This document shows, one piece after another, positions 36,042 through 45,073 of a DNA stretch of 64,000 bases; within the stretch, counting starts at the first letter, position 1, and each line of letters begins with the position of its first letter. The stretch is from an uncultured Cohaesibacter sp. Its GTDB lineage: Bacteria > Pseudomonadota > Alphaproteobacteria > Rhizobiales > Cohaesibacteraceae. The stretch is taken from contig NZ_OY821667.1 in the NCBI RefSeq assembly GCF_963682185.1, forward strand, positions 5,035,501 through 5,099,500. Reading direction: 5' to 3'. The notes under the pieces are model-generated. The model saw nothing but the letters and a program-made list of their open reading frames with translations, was not told the origin of the DNA and did no database searches. Position numbers and translations under genes: made by a program.

Positions 36042-36258
36042 GTAGCCTCATGCATCGATAAGGTGGGCCGGTGAGGGCATTACTGATGACCAACATTTTT
36101 TTGATGCGTTAAAATGAGAAATATTTTCACATTCACTCTTTCAATCTTGGCATGCCTGCTTATCTTCAAAACCAGATGACTATATCGCACCGGGTTGAGA
36201 AAAGCGGCCACCCTGATCTGTAACAAACGGCGGGGTGGAAATTTTATGAGGCATGGAA

Positions 36259-37632
36259 ATGAGTGAATTTGATTATGATCTGTTTGTAATTGGGGCGGGC
36301 TCCGGTGGCGTTCGTGCAGCCCGCATGGCTGCTACCTATGGTGCGAAGGTTGCGGTCGCCGAGGAATATCGGGTCGGCGGCACGTGCGTTATTCGGGGGT
36401 GTGTTCCCAAAAAACTGATGGTTTATGCGTCCAAGTTCGCCCATGAATTTGAAGATGCAAAAGGCTTTGGTTGGACCGTTGGGGAAACATCCTTCGACTG
36501 GAAAACACTCATCGAGCGCAAGGATGCCGAGATCACGCGCCTCAATGGTCTCTATATCAAGAATCTTGAGCGCCATGATGTGGAAGTCATCCAGTCACGT
36601 GCCGAAATTCAGGCCCCGCACCGTATCTGGCTGTCTGGTGAAGAACGCCACGTAACGGCCAAATATATTCTTGTTGCGACAGGTGGCCACCCGAACATGC
36701 CGACGGATCTGCCCGGCGTGGAGCATCTCATCACCTCGAACGAAGTGTTTAATCTGGAGAAATTGCCCGAGCGGGTCGTTGTTGTCGGGGCTGGCTATAT
36801 CGCTCTTGAATTTGCTGGCATTTTCAATGGCCTTGGTGCCGAAACAACCGTTCTATATCGCGGCGAAGAAATCTTGCGCGGCTTTGATGATGACGTGCGC
36901 GAGACTTTGCATGAAGAAATGGAGAATCGCGGTGTTCAAATTCTGACACATGACAATCTCGCCTCTGTCGAGCGTCATGATGAAGGCCTGACGGTGACAA
37001 CTACCTCCGGTCGAACCCTTCAGGCAGATCAGGTGCTTTGTGCCATCGGGCGATCGCCTTATACCACCGGCCTTGGTCTGGAAACTGTAGGCGTAGACCT
37101 TGCCAGCAATGGCGCCGTCAAGGTGGACGAGTATAACCGGACCAACATTGATCACATCTTCTCTGTGGGCGATGTGACCGACCGGGTCAATCTCACACCG
37201 GTCGCCATTCGCGAGGGTGCCGCTTTGGCCGAGACCCTCTTCAATGACAATCCAACCACCATGGATTACGATAATATCGCAACAGCTGTTTTCACCCAGC
37301 CTGAAATCGGCACGGTTGGTATGACAGAAGCCGAAGCCGAGAAGGCCTATGGTAATCTGGATGTCTATGTGGCCAAATTCCGGCCCATGAAAAACACGCT
37401 CGCTGGCAATGATGAGAAAATGCTCATGAAGGTCATTGTCGCAGCCGATAGTGATAAAGTGGTTGGCTGTCACATACTTGGGCCGGATGCGGGCGAGATG
37501 TCGCAGCTGCTTGGTATTGCCATCAAGATGGGGGCAACCAAGGCGGACTTTGACGCAACGGTTGCTGTCCATCCGACAGCTGCTGAAGAGCTGGTCACCA
37601 TGAAAGAGCCGACCCGCCGTCTGCGCAAATAA
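36259..37632 (+). CDS. gor: Glutathione-disulfide reductase
   Basis: NADPH-dependent flavoenzyme that regenerates reduced glutathione. Of two ATGs I prefer 36259 (MSEFDYD), which has GAGG at better spacing than 36253. The 457-residue protein has FAD motif GAGSGGVRAAR at 12-22 and the redox-active Cys43-X4-Cys48 (GGTCVIRGCVPKK). NADPH-binding GAGYIALEFAGIFNGLG and FAD-binding FSVGDVTDRVNLTPVA follow. The catalytic HPTAAEE lies near the C-terminus. It leads a run of glutathione-related genes: a GNAT one base pair after its stop and a gamma-glutamylcyclotransferase. Confidence 0.94.
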   Translation: MSEFDYDLFVIGAGSGGVRAARMAATYGAKVAVAEEYRVGGTCVIRGCVPKKLMVYASKFAHEFEDAKGFGWTVGETSFDWKTLIERKDAEITRLNGLYIKNLERHDVEVIQSRAEIQAPHRIWLSGEERHVTAKYILVATGGHPNMPTDLPGVEHLITSNEVFNLEKLPERVVVVGAGYIALEFAGIFNGLGAETTVLYRGEEILRGFDDDVRETLHEEMENRGVQILTHDNLASVERHDEGLTVTTTSGRTLQADQVLCAIGRSPYTTGLGLETVGVDLASNGAVKVDEYNRTNIDHIFSVGDVTDRVNLTPVAIREGAALAETLFNDNPTTMDYDNIATAVFTQPEIGTVGMTEAEAEKAYGNLDVYVAKFRPMKNTLAGNDEKMLMKVIVAADSDKVVGCHILGPDAGEMSQLLGIAIKMGATKADFDATVAVHPTAAEELVTMKEPTRRLRK

Positions 37633-37633
37633 A

Positions 37634-38209
37634 GTGGCTAACGGTGAGATGGGGGACGACAAGAAAGCGAAAGACGCAAGCCAAGGGGATCAAACCCAGG
37701 ATGCGCCGCCGTTTACTTTAAGACCCATCTTGCCCAACGATGTCGAGGCCGCCACCTTGTGCGGCCTTGAAGCCTGGCAGAGCTCCATAGGGGAGTGTCT
37801 GGAAGCTTTCTCCCACGATCAGTTTATAGCTTTGCAAGAGGCCTTCCGGCTCTATCTCTGTTCTTTTGCTTCTGGTGCTGTTGAGGCCGGGGAGAGGCTT
37901 ATCGTCGCAGAGTTGGACGGTGCGATCTGCGGATTTTGTGGCTATGACGACCACAAGGGCTATCTATCAGATCTCTGGGTGTCTCCTGTCTGGCAGGGCA
38001 AGGGTGTTGCTCAGGCACTCCTGCATGAAATGCGCAGCACGATGCAAAACCAAGGGCGACGTTTTCTCACATTGGAAGTCCTCGCCCAAAATCATCGCGC
38101 CTTTGCCTTCTACAAAAAGCATGGCTTTGTTGAAACAAAGCGGCGCGTGAAATATGATCCGGTCTTGAAAAGAAGACACATGAAAATATGGATGATGCAG
38201 AGGCTGTGA
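37634..38209 (+). CDS. GNAT-family N-acetyltransferase
   Basis: Acetyl-CoA-dependent acetyltransferase of about 191 residues (GTG start at 37634; an ATG five codons later at 37649 is possible). After a 25-residue polar N-terminus the GNAT fold has LIVAELDGAICGFCGYD, LSDLWVSPVWQGKGVAQALL with the acetyl-CoA pyrophosphate loop QGKGVA, and FYKKHGFVETKRRVKYD. It starts within two bases of the gor stop, so it is probably co-transcribed. The substrate is unknown. Confidence 0.85.
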   Translation: MANGEMGDDKKAKDASQGDQTQDAPPFTLRPILPNDVEAATLCGLEAWQSSIGECLEAFSHDQFIALQEAFRLYLCSFASGAVEAGERLIVAELDGAICGFCGYDDHKGYLSDLWVSPVWQGKGVAQALLHEMRSTMQNQGRRFLTLEVLAQNHRAFAFYKKHGFVETKRRVKYDPVLKRRHMKIWMMQRL

Positions 38210-38272
38210 CCGGCGCTATGCCGCTGGTGAGACGCCAACCCTTCTTCATTGTCCGCAATCTGGAAGAAAATC

Positions 38273-38920
38273 GTGACTTTGGAAGATGTCCTCGCCAGCC
38301 CCGAAGAATGGGTGGCCTATTTCGGTTATGGCTCTCTCGTCAATGACAAAACAAGAAATGTAGAAAGCTTTGGTATTGCTGTAAGGCTGAAGGGCTATAA
38401 GCGCCATTGGTCCGTCTGGGAAGCTAGCCCGGAACGCAAGGCTCTCGGGTTGCACGGAGCCGTGGCCCTGTCTGTGACGCCTTGTGAGCAGGCCTATTGC
38501 GACGGGTTGCTTGTCTTTGATCGCAAGGAGCATCTGCCTCAAGTGGATCAGCGCGAAGCGCATTATAGCCGCGTCCGGATCAGGACAGACGATATGCAGA
38601 GTGAACAAGCTTTGACTGATCTTGTCGATTATTACATCTATGTTGGTCAACCGGCGCTGACCAATGCGTCCGATCCGAAATTCCCGATTTTGCAGTCTTA
38701 CATTGATGCCGTAATGCAAGGCTTTTTCGATAAGTTCGGCGAAGCTGGTGTTAAGAGATTCGTTGAAGAAACCGAAGGCTGGCATATTCCGGTGCTTGCA
38801 GACCGTCATCGTCCAATCTATCCGCGCAGTGTGACATTGCAGCCCGAGGAAGAAGTGATGATTGATCGCTACGTGTCTATCAGTGGTGCGCCAATGGTCA
38901 GCATGGAGCAAATCGGCTGA
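38273..38920 (+). CDS. Gamma-glutamylcyclotransferase family protein
   Basis: Protein of 215 residues with the family motif YFGYGSLVN near the N-terminus (substrate phosphate/glutamyl loop) and a later conserved Glu/His-bearing core (DGLLVFDRKEHLPQVDQREAHY). Such enzymes release 5-oxoproline from gamma-glutamyl peptides or amines. I chose GTG at 38273 because GGAAGAA lies eight bases upstream; TTG at 38249 would add eight residues. Placement behind gor suggests glutathione or gamma-glutamyl turnover (inference). A CTTCCC/GGGAAG hairpin at 38935-38951 follows, without a T-run. Confidence 0.78.
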   Translation: MTLEDVLASPEEWVAYFGYGSLVNDKTRNVESFGIAVRLKGYKRHWSVWEASPERKALGLHGAVALSVTPCEQAYCDGLLVFDRKEHLPQVDQREAHYSRVRIRTDDMQSEQALTDLVDYYIYVGQPALTNASDPKFPILQSYIDAVMQGFFDKFGEAGVKRFVEETEGWHIPVLADRHRPIYPRSVTLQPEEEVMIDRYVSISGAPMVSMEQIG

Positions 38921-39147
38921 AAAGGCGAGAACGGCTTCCCAGAATGGGAAGAAATCCCGCTTATGATGCGATGAACTTGCACAGAAAGCGTATGGTGACT
39001 TGGCGTGGCTGGAAAGGTACGTTAAAAGCTGTCTTCAAATCGGGCTTTGAAAGCTCTTTGACGATGCGCACCCTTTGGCGCAATTGCTGTAGTTTGGTTC
39101 ATGGCTTGCCAGCAAACTGCATTTGCCGGGAAGAAAGGTAGAAGCCA

Positions 39148-39849
39148 GTGACGATTATCGATTCCATCCGCAAGAGCGTGGTTCCCATTCACCCTGAAGG
39201 ACACAAGTTCATTGCGATCTTCGCCGTGGCAACGGTCATTCTCGGATGGTTCGTTTCTGCCTTGTTCTGGATCGGCCTGTTTTTGACCCTCTGGTGCTGC
39301 TATTTCTTCCGCGATCCTGCGCGTGTGACGCCTCTCAAAAAGGGACTCGTCATTTCCCCGGCAGATGGCATCGTTTCTGGAGTTGGTCTTGCCACTCCTC
39401 CCAAGGAATTGGGGCTGAGCAACGAGCCGATGATGCGTGTTTCCGTTTTCATGAATGTGTTCAACGTCCATGTGAACCGTGCCCCCATCAAGGGCAAGGT
39501 CATGAAGGTGGCTTACAAGCCGGGCAAGTTTCTCAATGCAGAACTCGACAAGGCCAGCGAAGATAACGAGCGTAACAGCTTGATTCTTGATACGGAATAT
39601 GGTCCGGTCGGAGTGACGCAGATTGCAGGGCTTGTGGCACGTCGCATTGTTTGCTGGTCCGAGGAGGGCGAAAACCTGCCTACAGGTGAACGCTTCGGTC
39701 TTATCCGTTTTGGCAGCCGCGTGGATGTTTATTTGCCTTCACACATCGTGCCGATTGTTGTGGAAGGGCAAACAATGATTGCCGGTGAAACCATTCTCGC
39801 CAACATGGAAGGCGTGCAAGAGAGCATCGGCGCCCATAGAGAGCAATAA
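39148..39849 (+). CDS. psd: Phosphatidylserine decarboxylase proenzyme
   Basis: Inner-membrane enzyme making phosphatidylethanolamine, synthesised as a proenzyme that cleaves itself to form a pyruvoyl group. The 233-residue short form is typical of alphaproteobacteria. Two hydrophobic segments lie at about 21-52. Conserved segments are [19 protein letters not shown] and [14 protein letters not shown] with the catalytic histidine. The self-cleavage site is Gly189-Ser190 in [12 protein letters not shown]. Start is GTG. pssA follows, so the two genes for successive PE steps are paired. Confidence 0.94.
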   Translation: MTIIDSIRKSVVPIHPEGHKFIAIFAVATVILGWFVSALFWIGLFLTLWCCYFFRDPARVTPLKKGLVISPADGIVSGVGLATPPKELGLSNEPMMRVSVFMNVFNVHVNRAPIKGKVMKVAYKPGKFLNAELDKASEDNERNSLILDTEYGPVGVTQIAGLVARRIVCWSEEGENLPTGERFGLIRFGSRVDVYLPSHIVPIVVEGQTMIAGETILANMEGVQESIGAHREQ

Positions 39850-39935
39850 GGCTTGCAGACTGAAATTGAACAAGGCATGGCGCTCAACAAGCCAAAGAGC
39901 AAGATGCTCAACAAGAGTCATAACGCGAGAAGATA

Positions 39936-40814
39936 ATGGCAGACGATCAAGATCACGGCATCAACAATCCGTTTCAAGCTTTTGATCCGGATGAAAATCG
40001 CCCCAGACAGGGCTTCAAAGCCGTTCCTTTTCGCTTGATCGCTCCCAACCTTGTGACCCTTATGGCGCTATGCGCAGGCCTGACGGGTATTCGCATGGCA
40101 ATCGACGGGCGCTTTGAAACGGCGCTGGTGTCAATTGCGGCCGCTGCTTTTCTCGACGGTATCGATGGGCGCGTGGCCCGCATGCTCAAAGGGCAGTCCC
40201 GCTTCGGGGCCGAGTTGGATTCGCTGACCGATTTCGTCAATTTCGGTGTCGCTCCGGCTCTTATCCTACATGTCTGGATTCTTCATGCCTTCCAGTCCAT
40301 CGGCTGGATCGGATCCTTGCTGTTTGCCATTGCCATGGTTTTGAGGCTTGCTCGTTTCAACGTCGCTCTGGATGACAAAAACCAGCCTGCTTGGAAGAAG
40401 AATTTCTTCGTTGGCGTGCCTGCACCAGCCGGCGCACTTTGTGTTCTGGCTCCGATTTATCTGGAACTGTCCGGCTTGCCACATTCCGATCTTGCGGCGC
40501 CTATTGTGCTTGTCTATACGCTCTTCATCGCCATGCTTGTGGTCTCCACGGTGCCAAGCTATTCGGGTAAAACCGTCGGCCTGCGTATTCCGCGTGCCAA
40601 TGTGTTGCCGCTCATCCTTGGCGTAGTGGCGTTTGTTGCCATCCTCTTTTCCTATCCGTGGATGACAATGACGGTGCTCGTTTTGATCTATCTGGCATCG
40701 ATTCCGTTTGCCCGTCGCTCTTGGTATCGCCATGACAGGCAGATGCCGGAAGACAATCCGATCACGGACGGTATGGTCGCAGACGCAGATGATATGGATG
40801 ACGACGACGACTGA
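39936..40814 (+). CDS. pssA: CDP-diacylglycerol--serine O-phosphatidyltransferase
   Basis: Integral membrane enzyme producing phosphatidylserine, the substrate of Psd. The 292-residue protein has the CDP-alcohol phosphatidyltransferase motif (DG-X2-AR-X8-G-X3-D-X3-D) in DGIDGRVARMLKGQSRFGAE and LDSLTDFVNFGVAPA. About seven hydrophobic segments and an acidic C-terminal tail (DADDMDDDDD) are seen. It follows psd by 86 bases in the same direction. Confidence 0.94.
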   Translation: MADDQDHGINNPFQAFDPDENRPRQGFKAVPFRLIAPNLVTLMALCAGLTGIRMAIDGRFETALVSIAAAAFLDGIDGRVARMLKGQSRFGAELDSLTDFVNFGVAPALILHVWILHAFQSIGWIGSLLFAIAMVLRLARFNVALDDKNQPAWKKNFFVGVPAPAGALCVLAPIYLELSGLPHSDLAAPIVLVYTLFIAMLVVSTVPSYSGKTVGLRIPRANVLPLILGVVAFVAILFSYPWMTMTVLVLIYLASIPFARRSWYRHDRQMPEDNPITDGMVADADDMDDDDD

Positions 40815-40856
40815 CCCTCAGTCCCGCAAGTCTTGAGAAATTCTGGAACTTAAAAA

Positions 40857-40892
40857 GGCGCTTGCCCGCCTGGATAAAGCAGGGAAAGCGCC
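40857..40892. terminator. Bidirectional terminator between pssA and padR
   Basis: GGCGCTTGCCC (40857-40867) pairs with GGGAAAGCGCC (40882-40892) with one mismatch. On the minus strand the stem is followed by TTTTT, fitting the PadR gene; on the plus strand a weaker tail follows. Confidence 0.8.
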
Positions 40893-40939
40893 AGTTACTT
40901 TCTATCACCTCGATCTTATGAGACGCACTAATGGGTCGG

Positions 40940-41680
40940 CTAAAGCTCTTCGGCAACAGTCAGAAGCTTCTGCACAATTGTCATTGAGGCCGAAGGGTCA
41001 TCCTTTAGCTTTTGTGCTGCTGTTTCTCGCAAGTTCAACAGGGCTGTCTCGACGCTGAGCGGCAGAGACGTTGCGTTGGCCCCATGACTTGGGTCTTCTT
41101 GCTTTGCGCGTGCCACCAATGCCTTAAGCTTTTCGATAATGCGATTGGCCTCGGCCCGATGTTCATCAAGAAATGTCAGCCCTTCGGGTGTGATGGCGTA
41201 ACGCTTTTTGTTGCCATCACTCTCAACCGCGCAATAGCCGGCTTCTTCAAGATAGGTAAGGGTAGGGTAGATAACCCCCGGGCTTGGGGCGTAGAAGCTG
41301 TCCGTAAGTGCTTCCACTTCCTTGATGATGTCATAGCCATGGCGTGGTTCATGTTCAATAAGGGCCAGAGCCAACAGGCGAATGTCGCCATGGTTCAGGA
41401 AACGGCCACGACGTCGACCGCCCCCACCATTGCCAAAGCCTCGACCGCCGGAGTGACCACCACGGCCAGCTCCACGACCGCCCATGAAGCCGCCACGACC
41501 GGATGGATCTCCGGACGCTGCAAAGCCTTCTGGCCAACCATCGGTTCCGCGTCCCTTGTGTCCTCTTCCGCGCAGCATCATGGCTTGTTCTGGAAATTGG
41601 TGACCATGAGGCCCACTGGCGTCGCAATCTCTGCGCCGTCCCTGTCTGCGACCTGAGGGAGAAAATTCTTCTGTAATCAT
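40940..41680 (-). CDS. PadR-family regulator with Gly/Arg-rich N-terminal extension
   Basis: Transcriptional regulator of 246 residues. The PadR winged helix lies at about 100-175: LLALALIEHEPRHGYDIIKEVE, then SPGVIYPTLTYLEEAGYC and GNKKRYAITPEGL. The first 95 residues are unusual: low-complexity Gly/Arg/His sequence with GRGG, GGRG and GGGGRRRGR repeats, far longer than the family's usual start. The C-terminal part is helical. Three overlapping or adjacent AT palindromes precede the gene, so autoregulation is likely. It lies directly downstream of the RND pump genes, but behind their terminator. Confidence 0.85.
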   Translation of the reverse strand: MITEEFSPSGRRQGRRRDCDASGPHGHQFPEQAMMLRGRGHKGRGTDGWPEGFAASGDPSGRGGFMGGRGAGRGGHSGGRGFGNGGGGRRRGRFLNHGDIRLLALALIEHEPRHGYDIIKEVEALTDSFYAPSPGVIYPTLTYLEEAGYCAVESDGNKKRYAITPEGLTFLDEHRAEANRIIEKLKALVARAKQEDPSHGANATSLPLSVETALLNLRETAAQKLKDDPSASMTIVQKLLTVAEEL

Positions 41681-41705
41681 TTTAATTCTCCTTTATAGAT
41701 ATAAC

Positions 41706-41768
41706 TAAGATATATCTTAAATAGGCACACGGTGAGTTTGAGTCAAGATATATCTAAAATATATTTTA
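41706..41768 (-). promoter_or_regulatory. Three palindromic PadR operator candidates
   Basis: TAAGATATATCTTA (41706-41719) is a perfect 14-bp palindrome. AAGATATATCT (41745-41755) repeats its core 39 bases on. TAAAATATATTTTA (41755-41768) is a second perfect 14-bp palindrome sharing one base with it. All lie just upstream of the PadR start at 41680. Multiple TATAT-core dyads are typical of PadR operators. Confidence 0.7.
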
Positions 41769-41773
41769 AAAGA

Positions 41774-41804
41774 AAACCCACCGGCTGGATTGCCGATGGG
41801 TTTT
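41774..41804 (-). terminator. Terminator of the RND pump operon
   Basis: On the minus strand AAAACCCATCGGC pairs with GCCGGTGGGTTTT (one wobble) around AATCCA, followed by CTTTTAAAA. It lies 40 bases after the RND permease stop and just upstream of the PadR promoter. Confidence 0.85.
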
Positions 41805-41843
41805 GTCATGTTCTAGTGCCTTGGCCTAGTCGTTTCTGTCCGA

Positions 41844-44800
41844 CTATTCCGCGGCCTGTGGTGCGTGATGGGCTCTGCGTTTGAAGCCAAACAGGCGGCC
41901 TGTACGGCGCATCATCGGTTTCAGCGTAACTGTCGGGAAGGCAAGCAGAACCGGTATCAGGATCAGCGTCAGGATGGTCGAGAAACCCAAACCGGCGATA
42001 ACAGCCGTTGAGAGCTGGATCCACCATGCTGCTGTAATGGAGCCCACAGCAATCACACGATTGAAGAAGTCCAGATTGATCCCTGTTGCCATGGGAATAA
42101 GACCCGCAATCGTCGTGATGGTTGTCAACAGGATCGGGCGAATACGCTGCGCCGCCGTCTTGATGACAGCCTCGACAACCTCAACCTTCTCGGAGCGGAA
42201 GCGGTTATAGGTATCGATGAGAACAATCGCGTTGTTCACCACGATCCCTGCAAGCGCCATAACGCCCGTACCCGTCATGATGATCGAGAAGGTTTGTCCC
42301 GTCACGACGATGCCCAGAAGCACGCCGAAAATCGAGAAGACGACGGTCATCAGCGTAAGGGCGGTCTGATAGAAGCTGTTGAACTGGGTGATGAGGATCA
42401 TCGCCATGATGAACAGTGCCGCGACCGCAGCTTTGGCAAGGAACTGGCCGGACTCTTTCTGGTCTTCATCCGCGCCGCGGAATTTGAAGGTCACGCCCTT
42501 GGGCCAATCCTGAGCCTTTATCCAATCATCGATCTCGCGCACCTTGGCGTCGACAGTCGTGCCATCGCTTTGGTCGACGGTTGCCTTGACGCTCATGGCG
42601 TAGAAGCCATCCTTACGCGTGATGGACGACACTTTCTGTCGGGCTTCCACCTTGACGAAGTTGCTGATGGGCACGAGCCCGTTGCTGGTTGGCAGTTTCA
42701 GTTCATCCAGATGATCCAGATTGCGCTGATCTCTGGGCAAGCGAACGCGAATATCCACTTCATCCTCGGAATCGTCCGGGCGATATTTGCCGATCATGAC
42801 CCCGTTGGTGAGAAGCTGAACCATGGAGCCGACGGTCGCAATGGAGGCGTTATAACGTCCGGCCTGCTCACGATCGATCTTCAACTCCCATTCGATGCCG
42901 GGCAGGGGGCGCCCGTCTTCGATGTCTACCAGATTGGTGATACCATCAACATGGTCACGCACAATGCCGGTAACCTTGGAGACCTGATCATAATTGTTCG
43001 AGGTGATTTCTAGGTTGATGTCCTTACCCGTCGGAGGGCCTTCCTCGGTCTTGGCAACGGCGACAAGAATGCCCGGATATTGTTCGGTCCTTTCACGGAT
43101 CTCGGTGAAAATCTCTTCCGCCGGTCTGCGGCAGCAGAAGTCCGAGAGTTCCAATGCAAGAGACCCGATGGCATCGGACGGGCGGCTACTGTCCGAGCTG
43201 AGGCTGTTGCCGCCGCTACTCGTGCCGGAAGGCGCTGAGGTGGCCACGACATCCTTGACGCCTTTGACCTGCAAAACCTCGTCCTCGACGCTCTTGACGA
43301 TGGCTCGGCTCTCCAGAGCGGACATGTTGCCGCGAGCCGAAACATAAACCATGGCATAGCGTGGTTCTTCATTGACGAAGAGCTCTGCCTTGAACTCTTT
43401 GCCAAAGAATAGGAAGGGACTGATGATGGCAATCATGATGGCAATCACGCCAAGGATCGCGGCAATATTGCCCAGCGGATGCCGCACCAGCACATGCAGG
43501 AAACGGGCATAAACCCCGGTCATTCCCGTGACTTCCTTGGGGTTGAAATGGTGGCCACCAGACAGATGCTTGGCGTTTTCGATTTCTTCCTGAGACGCAG
43601 ATGTCTTGCCGATGAAACCGCCGACAACCGGCAGGAACACCATGGCCGTCAACAATGCAGAAGACAGAACGATGATCACCATGATCGGCAGATAGCTCAT
43701 GAACTCGCCGATGATGCCCGGCCATAGAAGCATGGGCAAAAAGGCGGCCAGCGTGGTCCCGGTCGAAGCTGCAATCGGCCAGAACATCAAACGGGCAGCC
43801 CTGATATAGGCTTCCTGACGCGACATGCCCTCGGCCACCTTGCGGTCTGCATATTCCACGATCACGATAGCGCCATCAACGAGCATGCCCACTGTGAGCA
43901 CGAGCCCATACATCACCATCGTGTTGAGCGTCATGTCGAGAAGCGACAGGATCAGAAAACCCATCATGAAGGAGGTCGGGATGGCGATGCCGATCATAAG
44001 GGCAGACCGGAACCCGAGTGCAGCCAGCACCAGCATCATCACAAGCGCGATGGCCGTCATGATGGAGGATTCCAGCGACCCCAGCGTATCGTTGACCGGC
44101 TCAGCCTGATCGAGCAGAAAACTGACCTTGATAGCCGGATTCCAGTCACTGGTTACATCATGAACAACCTTGCGAACCGCATCATTATTTTCAATGATGT
44201 TTGTGCCGAGGCGTTTGGAAATCTCAACCGTAATCGCGGTCTTGCCATTCACCCGTGTGATGGTCGTCGGATCTTTGAAGGTGCGCTTGATGGTCGCGAT
44301 ATCGCCCAGTGTTACCACACCCTCGCCATTCTGCTTGATGGGGATGGAATAGACGTCCTCAGCACTCTCGATGAGGCCGGGAACCTTCAAGTTGAAGCGT
44401 CCTTTGCCATTGTCAAGAAACCCTGCTGGTACCAACTGGTTGTTGAGGGTTACGGCATTGATCAATTCTGTCTGCGTAACATTATAGGATTCAAGGCGTA
44501 GCTGGTCGATCTCCACTTCCAGAAGCTCATCGCGGTTGCCCGACAGATTGGCTTCAAGAACAGAAGAAATCCCTTCAATCTCGTCCTTGAGCTGACGTGC
44601 ATGCTGATAGAGCGTCCTTTCCGGAACCGCACCGGAAAGGGTCACATACAGGGTTGGCTGCTGCGACATGTTCATTTCAGAAATGGTTGGCTCATCCGCA
44701 TCGGTCGGCATTTCCGCCTTGGCTTGATCAACCTTGTCGCGGACATCCGCCAGCGCAGACTCCTTGTCAAAGTCTACAGAAAACTCAAGCAGAACCCCGC

Positions 44801-45068
44801 CATGTCCTTCGGAGGCAAAGCTGGTCATTTCCTTGAGGCCATCAAGGCTTTGCAGCTTGTTTTCCATCGGCTTGATAAGAAGCCTTACGGAATCTTCCGG
44901 CGAGATGCCTTGCTGCGTAACCGAGATATAGAAAATCGGGATATCGATGTCCGGATTGGCTTCCTTGGGTACATTGATATAGCTGATGATGCCGCCAAAC
45001 AGCAGCACGATCATAAGGGTCATGACAACCCGCCTGGCGCGCAGAATGGTTTCAAGAGCGTTATGCAT
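41844..45068 (-). CDS. RND efflux transporter, inner-membrane subunit
   Basis: Proton-driven efflux pump subunit of the AcrB/MMPL superfamily, 1074 residues. One membrane helix at about 14-30 is followed by a large periplasmic loop, then helices from about 335, a second periplasmic loop and a C-terminal helix cluster (roughly 880-1050). The helix-4 proton-relay motif reads GMLVDGAIVIVEYADRK with Asp398 followed by Gly399, where AcrB has two Asp. DFFNRVIAVGSITAAWW lies in the last cluster. The start is five bases after the fusion-protein gene stop. Drug, solvent or metal substrates cannot be told apart. Confidence 0.92.
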   Translation of the reverse strand: MHNALETILRARRVVMTLMIVLLFGGIISYINVPKEANPDIDIPIFYISVTQQGISPEDSVRLLIKPMENKLQSLDGLKEMTSFASEGHGGVLLEFSVDFDKESALADVRDKVDQAKAEMPTDADEPTISEMNMSQQPTLYVTLSGAVPERTLYQHARQLKDEIEGISSVLEANLSGNRDELLEVEIDQLRLESYNVTQTELINAVTLNNQLVPAGFLDNGKGRFNLKVPGLIESAEDVYSIPIKQNGEGVVTLGDIATIKRTFKDPTTITRVNGKTAITVEISKRLGTNIIENNDAVRKVVHDVTSDWNPAIKVSFLLDQAEPVNDTLGSLESSIMTAIALVMMLVLAALGFRSALMIGIAIPTSFMMGFLILSLLDMTLNTMVMYGLVLTVGMLVDGAIVIVEYADRKVAEGMSRQEAYIRAARLMFWPIAASTGTTLAAFLPMLLWPGIIGEFMSYLPIMVIIVLSSALLTAMVFLPVVGGFIGKTSASQEEIENAKHLSGGHHFNPKEVTGMTGVYARFLHVLVRHPLGNIAAILGVIAIMIAIISPFLFFGKEFKAELFVNEEPRYAMVYVSARGNMSALESRAIVKSVEDEVLQVKGVKDVVATSAPSGTSSGGNSLSSDSSRPSDAIGSLALELSDFCCRRPAEEIFTEIRERTEQYPGILVAVAKTEEGPPTGKDINLEITSNNYDQVSKVTGIVRDHVDGITNLVDIEDGRPLPGIEWELKIDREQAGRYNASIATVGSMVQLLTNGVMIGKYRPDDSEDEVDIRVRLPRDQRNLDHLDELKLPTSNGLVPISNFVKVEARQKVSSITRKDGFYAMSVKATVDQSDGTTVDAKVREIDDWIKAQDWPKGVTFKFRGADEDQKESGQFLAKAAVAALFIMAMILITQFNSFYQTALTLMTVVFSIFGVLLGIVVTGQTFSIIMTGTGVMALAGIVVNNAIVLIDTYNRFRSEKVEVVEAVIKTAAQRIRPILLTTITTIAGLIPMATGINLDFFNRVIAVGSITAAWWIQLSTAVIAGLGFSTILTLILIPVLLAFPTVTLKPMMRRTGRLFGFKRRAHHAPQAAE

Positions 45069-45073
45069 TCCTG

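Noticed and set aside
38944-39141. 65-codon open frame between the cyclotransferase gene and psd
   Set aside because: Arg/Trp/Cys-rich shadow-like composition, no ribosome site, no family resemblance.
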